A stretch of 64,000 nt of DNA from Rhyacichthys aspro (GCA_036850595.1 CM072160.1:5349773-5413772); one strand, 5' to 3'. Positions 11,509 through 25,520 are shown, numbered from the stretch's first letter. Notes: generated by a model from the letters alone, not told the origin. Translations and numbers: made by a program.

Positions 11509-14500
11509 CCTAAAATGGCAGCAGTGATTAATGTCTTTGCTCATTTCAAGACAACACTGGCCATGGCTGAATTCAGCAGAGATGGCACCACATTATTGTG
11601 AATGAGATTCTTTTATATTTTGTGTAATTTTTTCAGTTAAAGAAAATGTTTAAATCCTGGTTTGATACGAGTGGATAAATCCTTGACAGATGTATTTCAG
11701 CTAAATTAAACAAACAGCCACACACAGAGTCTCCCTCAAGACAAAACAAGTCCCCTCTCCTTCAGACTGTGTCCATGTGTCGTCTCAGTGGAGCAGAAAG
11801 TGTTGTTGTGTGTTCATCTGTGCAGAAGACTGCTGCTGTTGATGGAGTCACAGATGTCATGGCACCAAACCAGCTGTAAATCAGACTGGTGTGAAAGTGT
11901 GTATGTGGGACAAGAGTGGTATTGCTTTTAGCACAGACAGTGTCAGGAGGTCATCCATCTAAACATCTTATTCTATTTGATCAGACAACTACAGACAAAC
12001 ACAAAGAATATCTGTTATTGTATTGCTTCCTTTATCAGTAAAGAAACAGTGACAGTAATAAACCCACAGATAACAAAAAGTGTGTCCTTTGGATATGAAG
12101 ACAGCAGTTTGAAGAGCTCATACTGGACTTGAATGGCTGTTAAGAACTTCCATAATATTCATAATAAGAGGACTATAAATAACCAAAACAAATGCATCTG
12201 ATGCTAATGCATCTGAACGCTGTAACTCAACCACATTAACAGCAGTTATGTCTGTGCTCACCAAATAAAAGCACAGGGACAGTCACTGTGTCCGGATCAG
12301 TATCTTCAAGTCTAGTCTTTCAACTGTTTTTTCTTCAATAATGTTTATATAATGACCACAGAGAACATTGTTGAATCTCAACGATCTGAAACAAGTCCTG
12401 AAGTAGGGTTATTACAGACAATTTTTAGCCCAGTGCACAGAGAAAATGACAGATATTGTGTTCATTTCACAGTTCAGACTCTAAATTTCCCCCTTTTTCT
12501 CTTTGAGCCAAAAGACCGACAGACATCATACACCGACAGAGCCCATAGAGATATATATTATCAAAAATACATACAGAACCTTTTCCTCTGCTGGTTCCTG
12601 TTAATACAACATTGTAACTGTCTCTGTTGTAGTCTGCCCCACATTAATGAACCCTTACAACGTCTCTTCTGTTTGTATTCCTCAGTTTTACTTTAGGAAG
12701 TCTATGTGCAATGAATCTCTGATGATTATGATGTAATCTTTACCACCACAGTGACCCATTAAATGTTCTAATTCATTCCAATGTAAAGAATGTTTTTAAT
12801 CACACATCCCAATAGTAAAATTTACATTATCCAGAAATTCCCCAAAGACAGTCAAGGTCATTTTCTTAACCTTCAGAGAAAATGCAAACACACTTGACTG
12901 TCACAGACAAAAGCACACTCTTTGTACAAGTCTAATATGATGCAATATTGAGCAATGGCACAGATTAGAGGAAGAGCAAAGTATGCACAGAATTATTATT
13001 CATGAGCTGCTTTTTACAGCATATATTTTTCAAAGCATCTCTTACAAAGAACTTACAAAGCTGTGAGTCTAGCAACCTATCAAGGTGAAAGTAAAATGAT
13101 GATAGTTAATGTGTAAAAGACACTACAGACTCTGATTTTCTCTGGTGTCAGACTGTTGAACCAGAAAAGTGTCTTGAATCCATTTAGGAATAAATGGCTC
13201 ACACAAACTTTTCTTTTGTCTGTTTGCATTAAGTTGTGAGACACTAAGGACAGATTTTAATTTTCTTGATAGAAAAGAATGAATTGAACTGCCTACATGA
13301 GGACAATGAACTTATAAAGTTGCAGGATATTTTCATCATTTACAGCTTAACACTAGTTTTCTTGAGAGTATGTTTCATAAATGCTTCCTGTATGAAAATT
13401 GTTGAGAAAGATGAGTGATTTATTTCATTCTGATCTTCACAGTTTCAAGGTGTTATTTCATGAAAGATAAGACAATGAAGATTGTGATGTAAGTGAATGA
13501 AATACTTGCTTTAAGGAATCCATTCTGTCTCTTGTTAAGTATTTAATATGAATCTATGATGGAGCATCAGGGCTTCATGAAGAGAAAAGCATTAAGAGAT
13601 TTCCTGCAGAGAATCACCTGCCTTTTTAGTTGTGGTTTGTCTATGTTGTTATGGAAGCACCAGGTCTTTACGTCTGTAAGTGGAGTGGGCTTCTGTGGAA
13701 AATGAATGACTGGATCAAAACAGAAGAATGTGATCAAAGTGTGGAACCATTATCCCAGAGAAAATATCCTCTTCCTGGAATCTGAGCTGGTTTTCTCTCG
13801 GGGAGACACTGAGACATGTCACACACACAACTACAGAGTCTCATATTTTCTGCACAGACTGTGTGTACTTTACTGGCTCTGTCTGCGCAGTTTCATTTTC
13901 TGTCTGTGGATTATTCCCTTCAGAGTCTTTCACGTCCAAACGAGCCTAGAGTCTTGTAGAATGACAACCAGCACAACCTGACTGACCGGGTCAAATTAGT
14001 GACAAACACAAGTAACAATATTTGTCTCTATTGTGTGTCATTGTGGTCATTTGTCTGTCTTGTCTTCTCCTGAAGACTCTCAGAAACCATGTGGCTTTTT
14101 GTGGATCCACTCGTCCTGTGTTTGTTCCAGAAGAAACTCATGTGGAAAATGGAGCTGGGAACATTGAATGGTGCTGTTACTCTCAATAATGATACCCCTG
14201 GCACACAGATTTGAATTAATGTTTTTCATATCTAAAAGTAACCAGTTCCTTTTGAACATAACTATTTCCAACTCATTCAATGGCAACATGCTGAGATCTG
14301 ACCAAATGGCAACATTTTCTTTAATCGTAGAATAAAGAATAATAGAATAATTAGTAGAAATGAAACATTTGATTTTATAAACCCCTGCAATGTTAGCCTT
14401 TTTGTGAGTTTATAATGTTGAGTCACTGAACTGTGGTTTTCTCTGAACACATTACTTCTTTCCTTCAGAAGTAGTTGTTTTGTCAGTTCATCCATTAGTG

Positions 14501-14546
14501 TTTTGTCTGATCTACTTTATGTCACATTTCCATCTGGAAGCTCCTT
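11509..14546. other. 3-kb unannotated stretch
   Basis: AT-rich sequence. The open frames at 12352-12696 and 13706-13981 on plus have no recognisable domain and are probably chance. Nothing else is recognised. Confidence 0.45.
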
Positions 14547-14793
14547 GTGTGTGTGTCCAGTCTGCTGTGGACCCTCTGGGACATGTCTCTTTGCTCCTCA
14601 CTGTCCCTGTCCTGGCCTCTCCTGCTGAGACAGGCTGCTCCTTGTCCTTTGCTGTGACTCGAGGCTGTTAATGTCAGTCAGCCGCTTCAACAGTGGGATC
14701 TTTAGAGGAGCCAGCTGAGTAACCTCTGGCAGTGCAGGTGTGTATGTGTGGAATAACGGCAGTAGATTGTGTTGCACTGTGCCGTCTCCTGCT
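14547..14793 (+). repeat. Dispersed ~245-bp repeat, copy 1
   Basis: The sequence aligns in the same orientation with 27776-28014. The first ~110 bp are nearly identical (both contain CTGTGGACCCTCTGGGACAT) and the rest is more diverged with small indels, though both keep TTTAGAGGAGCCAGCT. No terminal inverted repeat or target duplication is visible. The conserved part stays open in several frames in both copies, but I recognise no protein. Confidence 0.8.
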
Positions 14794-16760
14794 GAGCCCC
14801 TCCTCACTTCACTCTGGGTCACATCCACACTCCCGGCCTCTGACACAACCAACAGATTAAAGCAACCCAATGCCATAAAAAGATTGTAAAGCACTTGACT
14901 TGTGACACTGTTCTTCTTTTATGTGAGAAAGCTACAAGATTGTAGACATAATGTTGAGGAAGACAGTTGAGACTTTGCCTGTAAATGTGACTTGACAGAG
15001 AAGCACTGTGGTATTTCAAACTGAGAGCACAGGTCTCTGCTGAATCTGAATAAGTCAGCTTTATGAATCCTCTTTTTCCTTTAAAGTGGCAGAAATAAAA
15101 TCACAAACCGATATCCTTCACCTTTTGTTGTGAAAATTAAACCACAGGGATTGTTTTAACAACATACTTGATATAAAGTTACACAAGTAATATGTAAGAG
15201 TCTCTAACTACTGTTTTTTGTTTGTTTTTGTCCTTTTTATAAGGTTTAGTGGGTTGTTGTTTGGTGCTTTTTACAACGGGTCATTATTACATCTGGGCTT
15301 TGATATGATCATTTAATCAGACTTTTGACATATAAAACACAAAGTAAATCACTGTCGAGACCATTAACAGTTCAATATAGACGTCATCCTGCTACATTTG
15401 TTTGTGCCAACATTAGAAAATGTCACAGCAGTGATTCACTTTCTTTTGGCCAACATGTATTATTCAGTATTCAAGAGCAGTAGCACTTCCAAATTTTCTA
15501 ATGGTGCGCTGCCATTAGATAAATCCTTAATAATGTATAACATGCTTTAGTTTAAGGTTTTATCTCCAGAAAAGCCTCATTTATTGGGAAATGAAAGCTG
15601 AGGTGAGCCTTTAGCAGTAAATGTCTACACATCAGTTTTATTACAGAGCAGTTCACAGCAGGTTTATCTCCTGTGACAGAGATATTCAAACTGGAACTGA
15701 TGATATCCACAGACGACTGCTGACTGACACACACTGCACTAAAAACTCAAGTGTCTCATATGTTTACTGCAATAAATGTTGTGTTCATGTACAACACAAA
15801 CACTGATGTGAAGGTGAACTTGTGGTGAAGTGGTTTATTGATTATGTAGACAGAAGGTAAAGTGATATTAGGAACAGAGCAAATCCATTTGACATTTACT
15901 TAAGTTAACGCAGGACATTTACAGTGGATGAACATTTGCTTTTTCAGCATTTCATTCTTCACCTGAATCAAGAAATGACTAAAAAGACGTGGACCAGCGA
16001 CTGGGACCAGAGCCAGACTCAAACAAAGCTGAGCTGCTTAATTAATGCTGGCATTCTCACAGAGCGGTCGAGTCGAGCCAAGAGTACAGCTGATGTTTCC
16101 TTTCATCCTAATTAAAATGCCTCCTTCATCATCCACACTCCCTCCTCATCCTCACCACGTGTAATTCAACACCAACAATTCTTTCACAATCACTGCAGAC
16201 ATTCTCTAAATTCTGCTGATTGTTCGATCTACTTTGTCATTAAGACAAACATTTAAACATTTATGTTTAACAAATACAAGCAGATGGAGCAAAGTATAAA
16301 TCCAAATAGAAACTGCTCATCAGTCCATACAGAGACCAGTGGGAAGTTTATGCTGCGTTTCAGAGTTACAGAGTTTATATAAAACAACCTATAAAAGCCA
16401 TTTAATTTTAGGCTGAGCTGATTAGATGAAACTTCCAGTTTTCAGGAAATGCTCCCTGAGGCAACAGGAAGTGGTAATTAGTGCTCATCCCTTCAGGCTG
16501 CTGCTGCATTTAAGCTGCTGCTTCTAGAGACACTGGGTTAGGAGCAACACCAAACAATGTCACACAACAGCTGCAGCTTTGGAAACAAGCTTTTTCACCA
16601 GCACTTTCTCCTTTGTTCCATCTATCTCTGATTAGATCATGGGAATAAATACAATAGAGACTTTGTAAAGTCCTTCCATGGGCTGCATTCACTATATGCT
16701 CATGTTGTGCAACCTGGAACAGAGATGTACATGGTTCAGAGGTTCAAATGTGATCCTATC
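14794..16760. other. Unannotated sequence
   Basis: AT-rich sequence. The piece 15481-15550, with ATTAG/TAAT motifs around GCGCTGCCATTAGA, has a composition like conserved non-coding elements, but I cannot test conservation. Nothing else is recognised. Confidence 0.35.
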
Positions 16761-16890
16761 ATAATGCTCTGGGCCAGTGTCCTGTTGGTTAGTTGTTAAG
16801 GGGGGCTTTAGCCCAGCTGCCTGGGGCAGGAGGTTCACCCTGGATAATCTCCAGTTAATCGCAGGGCTAACACTCAGGGACAGACACAAT
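16761..16890. repeat. Possible fragment of a teleost dispersed repeat
   Basis: The words TTCACCCTGGATAATC and AATCGCAGGGCTAACAC resemble a short motif (CACCCTGGA...TCGCAGGGC) that I recall as frequent in fish genomes. The match is from memory and short, so this is only a suggestion. Confidence 0.3.
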
Positions 16891-18081
16891 TATAGGATCT
16901 AGCTTGGTTTGCTTCAGGAATAATCTGTGATAAAATTAATTCTCTGTGATTTTGCTTGATTTGTAAAAACAGTGAGTTCTGATGCAAATGTATGAACTCA
17001 CAAACAACAATGACTCAATCACAGACTGATTAATACATGTCAGGCTGAAAAACATGTTTACTCCTGATAAACTCTAAGAATGTCAATCAAACTCTGTTCA
17101 AAACTCTGAAGTGAACAGGTTTATGTGCCATCGTTTAATGCAGTGAACAATAGTGAACACATTTTCTCAGTGAATGTATTCCTCCAGCAGAGATCCTCTC
17201 CAGTGTTTCAGTCTCTGTCTCATAAATTGTAAATCTGTAAATATGTCACTTTTACTGTGCTTCACTGAGCCATTTCCAACACAGCTGATGAACCCTGACA
17301 GTGTTTATTGGTTAACAGAAGGGTGATTAGCAAGAGGACATTTCCTCCTGATCCTGAGCTTCTGCTGCCCTCATCCTCATTAGAGGCTTTCTGTCCAATA
17401 GTAAACAGTCAAACTGATGGTAAAGATAAACAACTTTGTGTTCATACTTATGCGTTTTATAGACTGTTTAAGTATTAATTTCTACCCAGACTGACACATC
17501 GAGTTAAAGGAAAACACAATAACAAATCAACACACATTTGAGAGGTAGAAGTGGTATATTTAAATATCACAACTCTACTCTTTCTTTTGCTGAATATTTT
17601 CCATTCCTAAGTAGGCTCCTTCTAGTCTAAAGGAAGTCCCTGAAAATGCAGCAGTTCTCTGTCATTGTTGAGAAGATCCGTCTTTTTGAGCCGAGAGGCA
17701 GTGAGGCTGAGGAGACTGGGTTCAGTGAGAAGGAAGCAGCTGATCAATTCAAACAGAAATGTGTCTCGGAGAAAATGTTTCTCATCTCCCTCCCATCATC
17801 TGAATGGATTTCCTCCAAATGACTCTCCATAAAGTAGTAGTCACCGTCTGGGGCTGATGTATTACTGTGGCATGGTGCAATAAAAGCAGGGACAGGGAGT
17901 GCCACAAAATGTTCAGATGAGTTCATTTATATTATTGTCTTAGAAACAAGCCACGTTTCCTTTCTGTGGTCTGGTCATGTGACTATTTTCTGTTTCTACT
18001 TCAGATCAGTTGTTCCCTTTAGAAACAACACCCAACACACACAAGTGAAGCCCTATTCAAATGACAATATACAGTATATAT
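16891..18081. other. Unannotated sequence with one small open frame
   Basis: The only item of note is a 58-codon plus-strand frame from ATG 17646 to TGA 17820-17822. It is rich in Glu, Lys and Ser, has a purine at -3 and no recognisable domain. Purine-rich DNA easily yields such composition. No convincing splice sites were found around it. Confidence 0.3.
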
Positions 18082-18744
18082 CAGTGGTGGGCCGTCAGGG
18101 CAAGACCTTCTCTGCCGGCCTAAACATGCTCAGAAAAGTACATTTATTTTATTTTCATAAATATGTAAACAAAATGATTCTCTATTCTTTGTGCTCTTTA
18201 TGTCATATTAAATCCACTTAATTGAGTGGCTTCCAATGTTGTTTATTATGGTAGAGTTTTTATCCAGTTATATTTCAGCTTGTGTTGAGACCTTCAGAAT
18301 CAACAGAGCAGGCCCCTGTGCACTGTAAGTGAACGGACACAGTCAGTGTCAATAGCCAATCAGATCTGGATTCTGCAGACCATGGCCAGCTAGAAGGTCT
18401 TACGTTGAAATGTACGCGTCCTGTGATTGGATAAGCACTTGCTAGAGCCTGAAAGGCAGCAATCTGCAGAATATCAAACTAAACCCGGAGATCCAACATC
18501 TATCGCTGTATTTTTAATCCATAATGGCCGAAGGAGGAGAAGAGATTGATCTGGTGCAGATATACTTTCCACGCCATTTTCAAGACGGGCCTTTCACAAA
18601 AAGCTGGATATTGTGAGAAGAGGTCTGTGCTGTGCTAGCTAGCCTGTCCCAGAAAGGAAAAGGGTTTGTCTGTCATTTCCAGACGAGCAACTATGAGTGG
18701 GACGTCACTGAAGGCCTAAGCGTGAAATGCACGGCCCGCCACTG
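18082..18744 (-). mobile_element. Non-autonomous hAT-like element, copy 2 (inverted)
   Basis: This is the reverse-complement copy of the element at 2435-3097, with the same 663-bp length and very high identity. Its ends here read CAGTGGTGGGCCGT and ACGGCCCGCCACTG. It is flanked by GTATATAT (18074-18081) and GTATATAC (18745-18752), a 7-of-8 match. No transposase is encoded. Independent target duplications show that the two copies inserted separately. Confidence 0.9.
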
Positions 18745-18752
18745 GTATATAC

Positions 18753-21700
18753 TATAGTGTTTTCTATCAAAGAACTGATTCACGTTGAGTATTGTGCTGT
18801 CAGTCATTCACATCAGAAGTGGATAATTTCTGCCAGTACTCACTGCCTATATTCATACATTATTCATACCACTACATCTAAGTCAGGCATTAAAATAATA
18901 AAACCACCACAGAGCTGCTTTTAAACCTCTGGGATTCATATCTGTACATAACACACACATGCATGATGAATGGACATGCATCAAACTTCATGCAACACAT
19001 TTAGAAAGAAATCAACCATGGTCCTATTGTTCAGCCAAACAAACACATAAATATGCATCGCTTCCCACTGACAACTGTTTCCACTGTGGGCGGATGGCAG
19101 CTTGAGCACACTGGAAGATAATAATCACAACAGAATTCAAAAAAAGAAAAAACTGTACTGCCTGTGTTTATGAACCGGAAGTGTATTAATTCTTCCCTTT
19201 TTAAGTGTATTGTAGCAACATGGCAGCTTCAGTGACTAGGACTTCTGGGTTTGTCCATTTGATAAACAGTCTATAATGTCAAATCAGAACCAGTATCTAC
19301 TGACCTCGATCATCAAAACAACCACCACAGTAGACTTCACTTCAAACACAATGAAGGCCATGAAAGCATATGATATATTGATGTAAAACTTCACATCACT
19401 TTTCTCCTCAAGTGTCATTTGTTTGTCATTAGCCTGAACTGATGTGTTAACTGTGAGCTGAACCATTTTCTGGGCGAAGAAAACACTGTGACAAACACAA
19501 AGATTTATAATTTATTAAGGTTGGGATTCTCTTATTTCTTTGGGACCAATTACTGGGCGCACTGGGACGAGTGTACATGAATCATACACTGGAGTCTCCA
19601 TTAATACTGCATCTGAAAACCCAAAAAGGAGGAGTGGAGGAAAGTGAGAAAGACAACACAGTAAAACAGAAAGAGTAAAGGAATACACCCTGTTTTTGCC
19701 TTTGAACATCAAACTGCACTCTCCTTCTTTTAGCTCACTTCTTTTGCTCAGTGAAAAACATGGCACAGGGACAAAAGTGATCAGAGCATCAGCCTCCACA
19801 TGTCACTGAGTCACAAACACTGAACTGAGTAAAAAGACCTTAGTCTTTACAAAAACAGATCTGTGCAACAAGCCTCTATGAGTGTTTCCATGTACTGTCA
19901 TATTTTAAGCCTCTTCTTACTTATTTCACTGTACGTTATGAGATATTATTACACAATAATGCTATGAGACTGCAGGTACTTATACCTTGTACAAGTACAG
20001 ATTTAACTCATTAAAGTGAGAGAGACTGACTGGACTCAGTGGAGTCAATACTGTCACAGAAAGAACTGAGAGACTGGAATGATTTTTGAGGTTCTCAAGT
20101 TGTTCTTAAACAAGTAAAAGCCTGATAAGTGGTTCATTGTTGGTTTGTTTGCAAATGTAACTCTCTTATTTCAATGAGAATGTGGTTCACTGTGTTTTAC
20201 AAACTATCTTTTCCTCAAAATGTGGAGTCTGTTGCAGATGACTGGTGCTGTGATGTTAATGACTGCCACAGCGCTGGTTACTCTCAGAGTCTGGTCTGAA
20301 TAAAGCTCTACTCTGTCTATTTCCAGGGACTTCCTCCCAGTGGCTCTATCACACAGAGCCGGCTGATTATCTGGAACTCTGCTGCTGACTCTTTGATTTA
20401 TAGATAAAGCAGAAAAGTAAAATGCTGTGCAACTATGAGGTGATCTGGACCAAAAACTCCCTTCATAATTAACCTGCAGATTAGACATCATTTCATTTTA
20501 TTGATAAAAGCATTCTAATTTATACAACACAGGAATATTCAGACAGACTGTCCAGAATAAATGCTTATGTCAGATGACTGGAAACATCTAGTGGTCACAA
20601 TGACTGCAGTGTTATGTTTTTAATAGAAAAGAAAGAGCGTGAGCATGTTCGCTCTAGCCTTAAAAGCATGGCAGGAAACAAGAAAAAACAGCCTTCCCTC
20701 ATTGAGCCAGGTTATTTAAAGACCAATTATTTTGTTCCCATCAGAAAGCACAGCTTCACCTGCTTGTATCCTCTCCTGAATAGTGAAATCAAACAGTCAT
20801 ATTTAGACCATCCAGCCCTAGAGCTCAGAGATATACTCTCCATAAGAAACACTCCAAACTGATGACACCTGACCTTTTCATTAGCTTCACACAAGAGCAA
20901 CGAGTTAGACATCTTTATCTTCTGTATTCATTGTAGCACTCTGCTCAGTGATGAGGGCTAGTAAAAATATTAAAATATTTCTGATTGGGGTTTTGTTAAG
21001 TATATCATTTAAGTTGGGTAGTTATTTAGTTTCTGTTCACATCAGCAGAGCCTCCCAAAGGCCTGTCAGAACTGTTTGTGGAGCAAGTTTAATGCTGGAT
21101 AAAGGTCAACTCTTAACCTTTTAAAGATTCATGCACACACTGGCAGTGAAAGCTTTAGAGCATGAAGTGATATGTGTAATCTAGCTCTGGCTCATATTTC
21201 ATAACAGACCTTTAATGACAAACAAAAAAGCCATAAAGAGCAAGAGAAAAGTAAAACTACAGAAAGTGTCAAGGTTTCTCTGCTGTTACCCCGACTGTGG
21301 CTGAGACAGTGAGTGTCTGGGAGATGAATAATACAAGGTGACATCTTGACAGTTTAATAAAGTTAAAAGGTTTCAGATGTGAATGTTCAGATCTATACAG
21401 TGTTTACTGCCAGAGTCAGACGTCTGTTGGAGCAATACACAAAGATGCACAGACACTTTTCAGATAGATATGAAGAGAAGGATAGAAATGTCTGTGATGG
21501 GTTTTAATGATATTAATGTACAGTAGGATGTACTTGAACATGAAGCATTTAACTCCATATACATGGCTGCTGTATATAGTCTGTTTTACACTTTTATATT
21601 AACGAGCTAAAACAAATGATTCCAGGCTTTTGTTTTAAATGTAAATATATTGTAATTGTTTCTCTATGTAACTCCAACATGCAACAGCCCTGTGCTGCCA

Positions 21701-22288
21701 ACAGTAAAGACTCAAACACAGGGAACTCAAGACTCTCAAAATACCTCCTGACACTGCTTTAAATTCAAATGTTAACTCATCCTGAGGGAAAATGACATCC
21801 AACACATTGGTTTTGGACAAACACAGTATATTTGTCAGTCACTCCATGAGGGTCATGACATATCGTCTGCTGTGAACAAGGATCTGTCAGATCTGAGCCC
21901 CATCAGAAACAAATGAGCTGATACAACTGACCTGCAGCCTCTCCAACAGTCCTGTTATTTACTCCACGCTTGTTTCTGAAACATTTTCACACATTTTTTA
22001 CGCAGTGCACACAAACTGAAGTCTCTCTTCCCCTTCCTCCAGCTGCAGCTCAACACAAAAGTAGAGCCTTTAGCTGGTCTCCTGAGGATTGTCTTGTTGA
22101 GTCTCTGCAGACTTGTTAGTTCATTTATTGTCCGTGTCTTGACCAAGTCAAACATATATTTTGTCTGTTTGCTGTAGCCTCTGCTCTCAGATTTAAGACA
22201 AGAGAAGAGTACAGTTTAGAAATAGAAGAAATAGAAGTGTGCCTTTAAAACTGGATGTATTAATACACAACAATACAATAACACAGTG
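18753..22288. other. 3.5-kb mostly unannotated stretch
   Basis: AT-rich sequence. The part 19165-19277, containing AACATGGCAGCTTCAGTGAC and TTGATAAACAGTCTAT, resembles a repeat I recall from teleost genomes, but this is uncertain. An 82-codon plus frame at 20614-20862 follows a TTTTTAATAG acceptor-like site and has no recognised domain. Nothing else is supported. Confidence 0.35.
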
Positions 22289-22612
22289 AAAAAAAAAAAA
22301 GAAAAAAAAAAAAAAAAAAAAGGGGGGGGAGAAAAAAAAAAAAGAAAAAGGGGGGGGGGGGGGGGGGGGGGAAAAAACCCCCCCCGGGGGGGGGGGGGGA
22401 AAAACAGGGGGGGGGGGGGGGGGGGGGGGAAAAAAAAAAGAGAAAAAAAAAAAAAAAAAAAGGGGGGGGGGAAGGGGGGGGGAAAAAAAAAAAGAAAAAA
22501 AAAAAAAAAACCCGCCGGGGGGGGGGGGGGGGGGGGAAAAAAAAGGGGGGAACCGGAAAAAAAAATTTTTTGGCTAAAAAAAAAAAAAAGGGGTTTTAAA
22601 AAAATATGGGGG
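22289..22612. repeat. Poly-A / poly-G homopolymer block, likely mis-resolved
   Basis: About 320 bp consist almost wholly of alternating long A and G homopolymers with two short C blocks, and the right end degrades into T, A and G runs before normal sequence resumes. The Lys/Gly-only open frame across it is an artefact of composition. The pattern fits an assembly or base-calling failure over a purine-rich simple repeat. A genuine G-quadruplex-forming tract is the alternative. Confidence 0.9.
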
Positions 22613-25370
22613 AAATCCTGAGAAACTTAAATGAACTGGACACAAAGCTGTAGTGTCCTCAGTGTCAAGGACAGATTGAAGTGGGTCTGAATGTAGTTTG
22701 TCTGTCTGGGGACTCTGTCTGAGCTGAAACCTATGGAGCTCAGGTCCTGCAGCTGATGGGACGGGACATAAGGGAGCAGCTCTAACAGAAGAGGACCAGG
22801 AGGAAGGACAGACTTACAGATGTCCAGCTTTGGATCAGCTAAAGCAGAACATAAAAAGACAGCACCAAAGACTAGACACAGAGGGGACAGACAGGACCCC
22901 TCTGGCTGAGTGAAAGAAGCCACATGGACTTCACAGGGGCATAGAGTTCACATCAAGTGAGGACACAGCCTTCATTAGGACTGACACTGCAGGCTACTGG
23001 CCTACATACACTCACATACATTTGCATAGAGCTGCTTTGTGTTAATAAAGGCAATCCAACAGAACTTTGAAGAACAACTGAAGTTACAAGAGCAGCTCTG
23101 ATTCTTTTACGACTAATGCAGAGCACCATCAGCCTCGACATGATGTGAATTTGTTTGATTTTCACTAAGAGCCAGAAAGTCTGATTGATCCAAAGAAAAA
23201 ATGAAGATGGTGGAGAGTTAGAGACTAAAGTGTTGTAAAAGATGCTCAGAGTGGAACAGAAATGATGTAGACATAAAGCTGATCTTACACAGAATGTACA
23301 AACATGGAAAATGTCTGAAGACAAAAAGCTATTTGAGGCAAAGTGTGCCTCAGTGGGAACAAAGTCCCACAAAGTCTAAAAGACTACAATATATGTCCTG
23401 CTTTCCAGAAATGCACAAATGTTAATATGAAAAGACACAGAGCATTGTGCAGAAGAAGGGCTTAACTGACAGAAAAGCAATAGGCTTTGTTCACTGACTG
23501 AAATACATGTGTGTGATAGAAGATTTTTTGAATTTTGATTTGATTGAATTTGTCTAAACATAACACACCTCCCATCAAAGAAATATCTTATAAACTAATT
23601 TATTAAAAATAAAACAAAAATAAAAAACTGTTCAATGATTGTCAAAAGAGGAGCATGTGGGCCAAATCTGGCCAATTGACTTTTAGTTTATACCAAAAGT
23701 AATTCCATTGAGTGGAAAGCAAAAGGATACATGGAGACAGTGGTGATTAAATAAACATTGAGTAGAAACACATGACGACAGGTTTAACTAAAAGAGTTGA
23801 CTTGGAATAATAAAACCTATCTATCTAGATCAAAGTGCATGTGTTTCCCTAATGCACTTATCAGCCTCAACATGACATCAGTTAGATTTCCTTTTATACA
23901 CTTGTACACCTGGGATTCCCAACATGTGTCATTTTATCACAAAAACATGTTTCTGGTAAGGACCTAATTTATATAGTCATATTTAGAAGAAACTAAACTC
24001 ACACTAGAGTACAACTGTGGTACAATGATGTGCACAGGATTATCCAATACAGACATAATTTAATCTGATTATGAAGACTTGATTTAAATAAGAAAGAAAA
24101 ATAAGAAAAAACTCTGAGAAAAGCATATTTAAGTCTGACTTTTTCTATCAATTAAATGATAATGTGAAATAAAATGAGTTAGATCATTTTATACAACACT
24201 AAACACATTTGTACAAGGAAAAGATACACACACACTACAGCCCAAAGAATACTACTAGGTTCTGTGTTACAATGACAGAAAGACAGAGATGTCCATTTCC
24301 CAAAGAAAGTTTTGTTCATGTGAAACAGCAGGTGTTGGTGCTGAAATACAATGTAGTACAATACACTGTAGTTTGAGCCACAGAGGAGTCAAAAGAGAGG
24401 AATCATCTAAAGTACAGAAGTCAGCAGATGATTAATGTTGGAGTGCACATGGAGCCAGACAAAATACACCAAAACAATTCAGCCCCACCGGAGCTTTCTA
24501 TTAATTACTGCTAAAGGTTGATGTGGACAGCTGGCAGACTGCTCCTGTTCCTGGTGGAGCTGAGGCTAGAGGCCAACAACTATCACCAGGTAAACAACTA
24601 GACAGTAGAGCAGTCCACTGGATGTTGTTTCTACTGTGGCCAAAGTGACACAACACACCCAGAATAACTATAGCTGTGTATGGACAATTAAAACAATAAC
24701 ATTAGCTATTTTCATGGTGCAGATAATTCCAGGAACTAAATACATTTACAGATATAGATGTAATCAATAACTATAATCAATGAATGAACCAGTACAAGTC
24801 TCATTCCAGCACAGATAAGTAGTAGATATGTCATGGATATCAGTCAAAACAAATATAGACACTACACTGCAATCCTGCCATGGCACTAAATACAATATTT
24901 TACTCACTTTTAAACTGACTAGACACATCCCAAATGTTGCTGCTGTTTCTGCCCCACAGCAAACACACAATCCAGCCTTAAGGCACAACAGGTGCAATGA
25001 AACAGCTCCAGACCCACAGGATTAAAGAAAGCACTTTCAAAATCTCATCTTTGGCAAAAACAAGCAAAGACAAAGACAAACAGAGATGTACCCAAAGGTG
25101 TTGAGGACACTGGAGGGGCTCTCTCTCAGACACTCTCAGAAGAAGACAGACGGGAGACTTACCTAAAAACAGAGACAGAAGACAAGAGTTAGTATTTTCA
25201 CCAGTTCACAGCAGAAAACTTACAGAAACTACCAGAACCAGTCAATAGAGAAAGAAACAGCAGATGACTCATGAGGTGATGGGTTTTTGTTTTTTTTTTC
25301 CATAAAGGAAACATTATGTAAATGTACAATTCAATTAGACAAAATTAAGATATAATATTTCCTGAATTTG
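22613..25370. other. Unannotated sequence
   Basis: Two minus-strand frames (22627-22923 and 22953-23372) are open for 98 and 139 codons. The first has an acceptor-like TGCTTTAG at 22846-22839 and a hydrophobic start, but no in-frame ATG and no recognised domain. A site at 25157-25164 on minus reads AGGTAAGT, fitting a splice donor, without a convincing exon around it. Confidence 0.35.
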
Positions 25371-25520
25371 AATTTATTTATTTTATCAGGGCCAATGCAC
25401 ATAATACATTAACTATACAAAAGCAGGACATTTGTTTAATGCCAGGTTTTAGCAGAAACCTGCAGTCCCTGGACAGGTTGATGTTAAGCTACAAATACAC
25501 TTAGACCTACACATAAAAAA
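25371..25520. repeat. Possible degenerate dispersed repeat
   Basis: The words ATCAGGGCCAATGCACATAA and CCTGCAGTCCCTGGACAGGT resemble, from memory, a repeat common in teleost genomes (phrases like CAGGGACAATGCACATTAA and GCAGTCCCTGG). No ends can be defined. Confidence 0.35.

Noticed and set aside
22286..22621. 111-codon frame made of Lys and Gly
   Set aside because: It is a direct translation of the A/G homopolymer block and has no biological meaning.
22627..22923. 98-codon minus-strand frame with a secretory-looking hydrophobic start
   Set aside because: Its apparent start is GTG, there is no in-frame ATG upstream before a stop, and no family is recognised.
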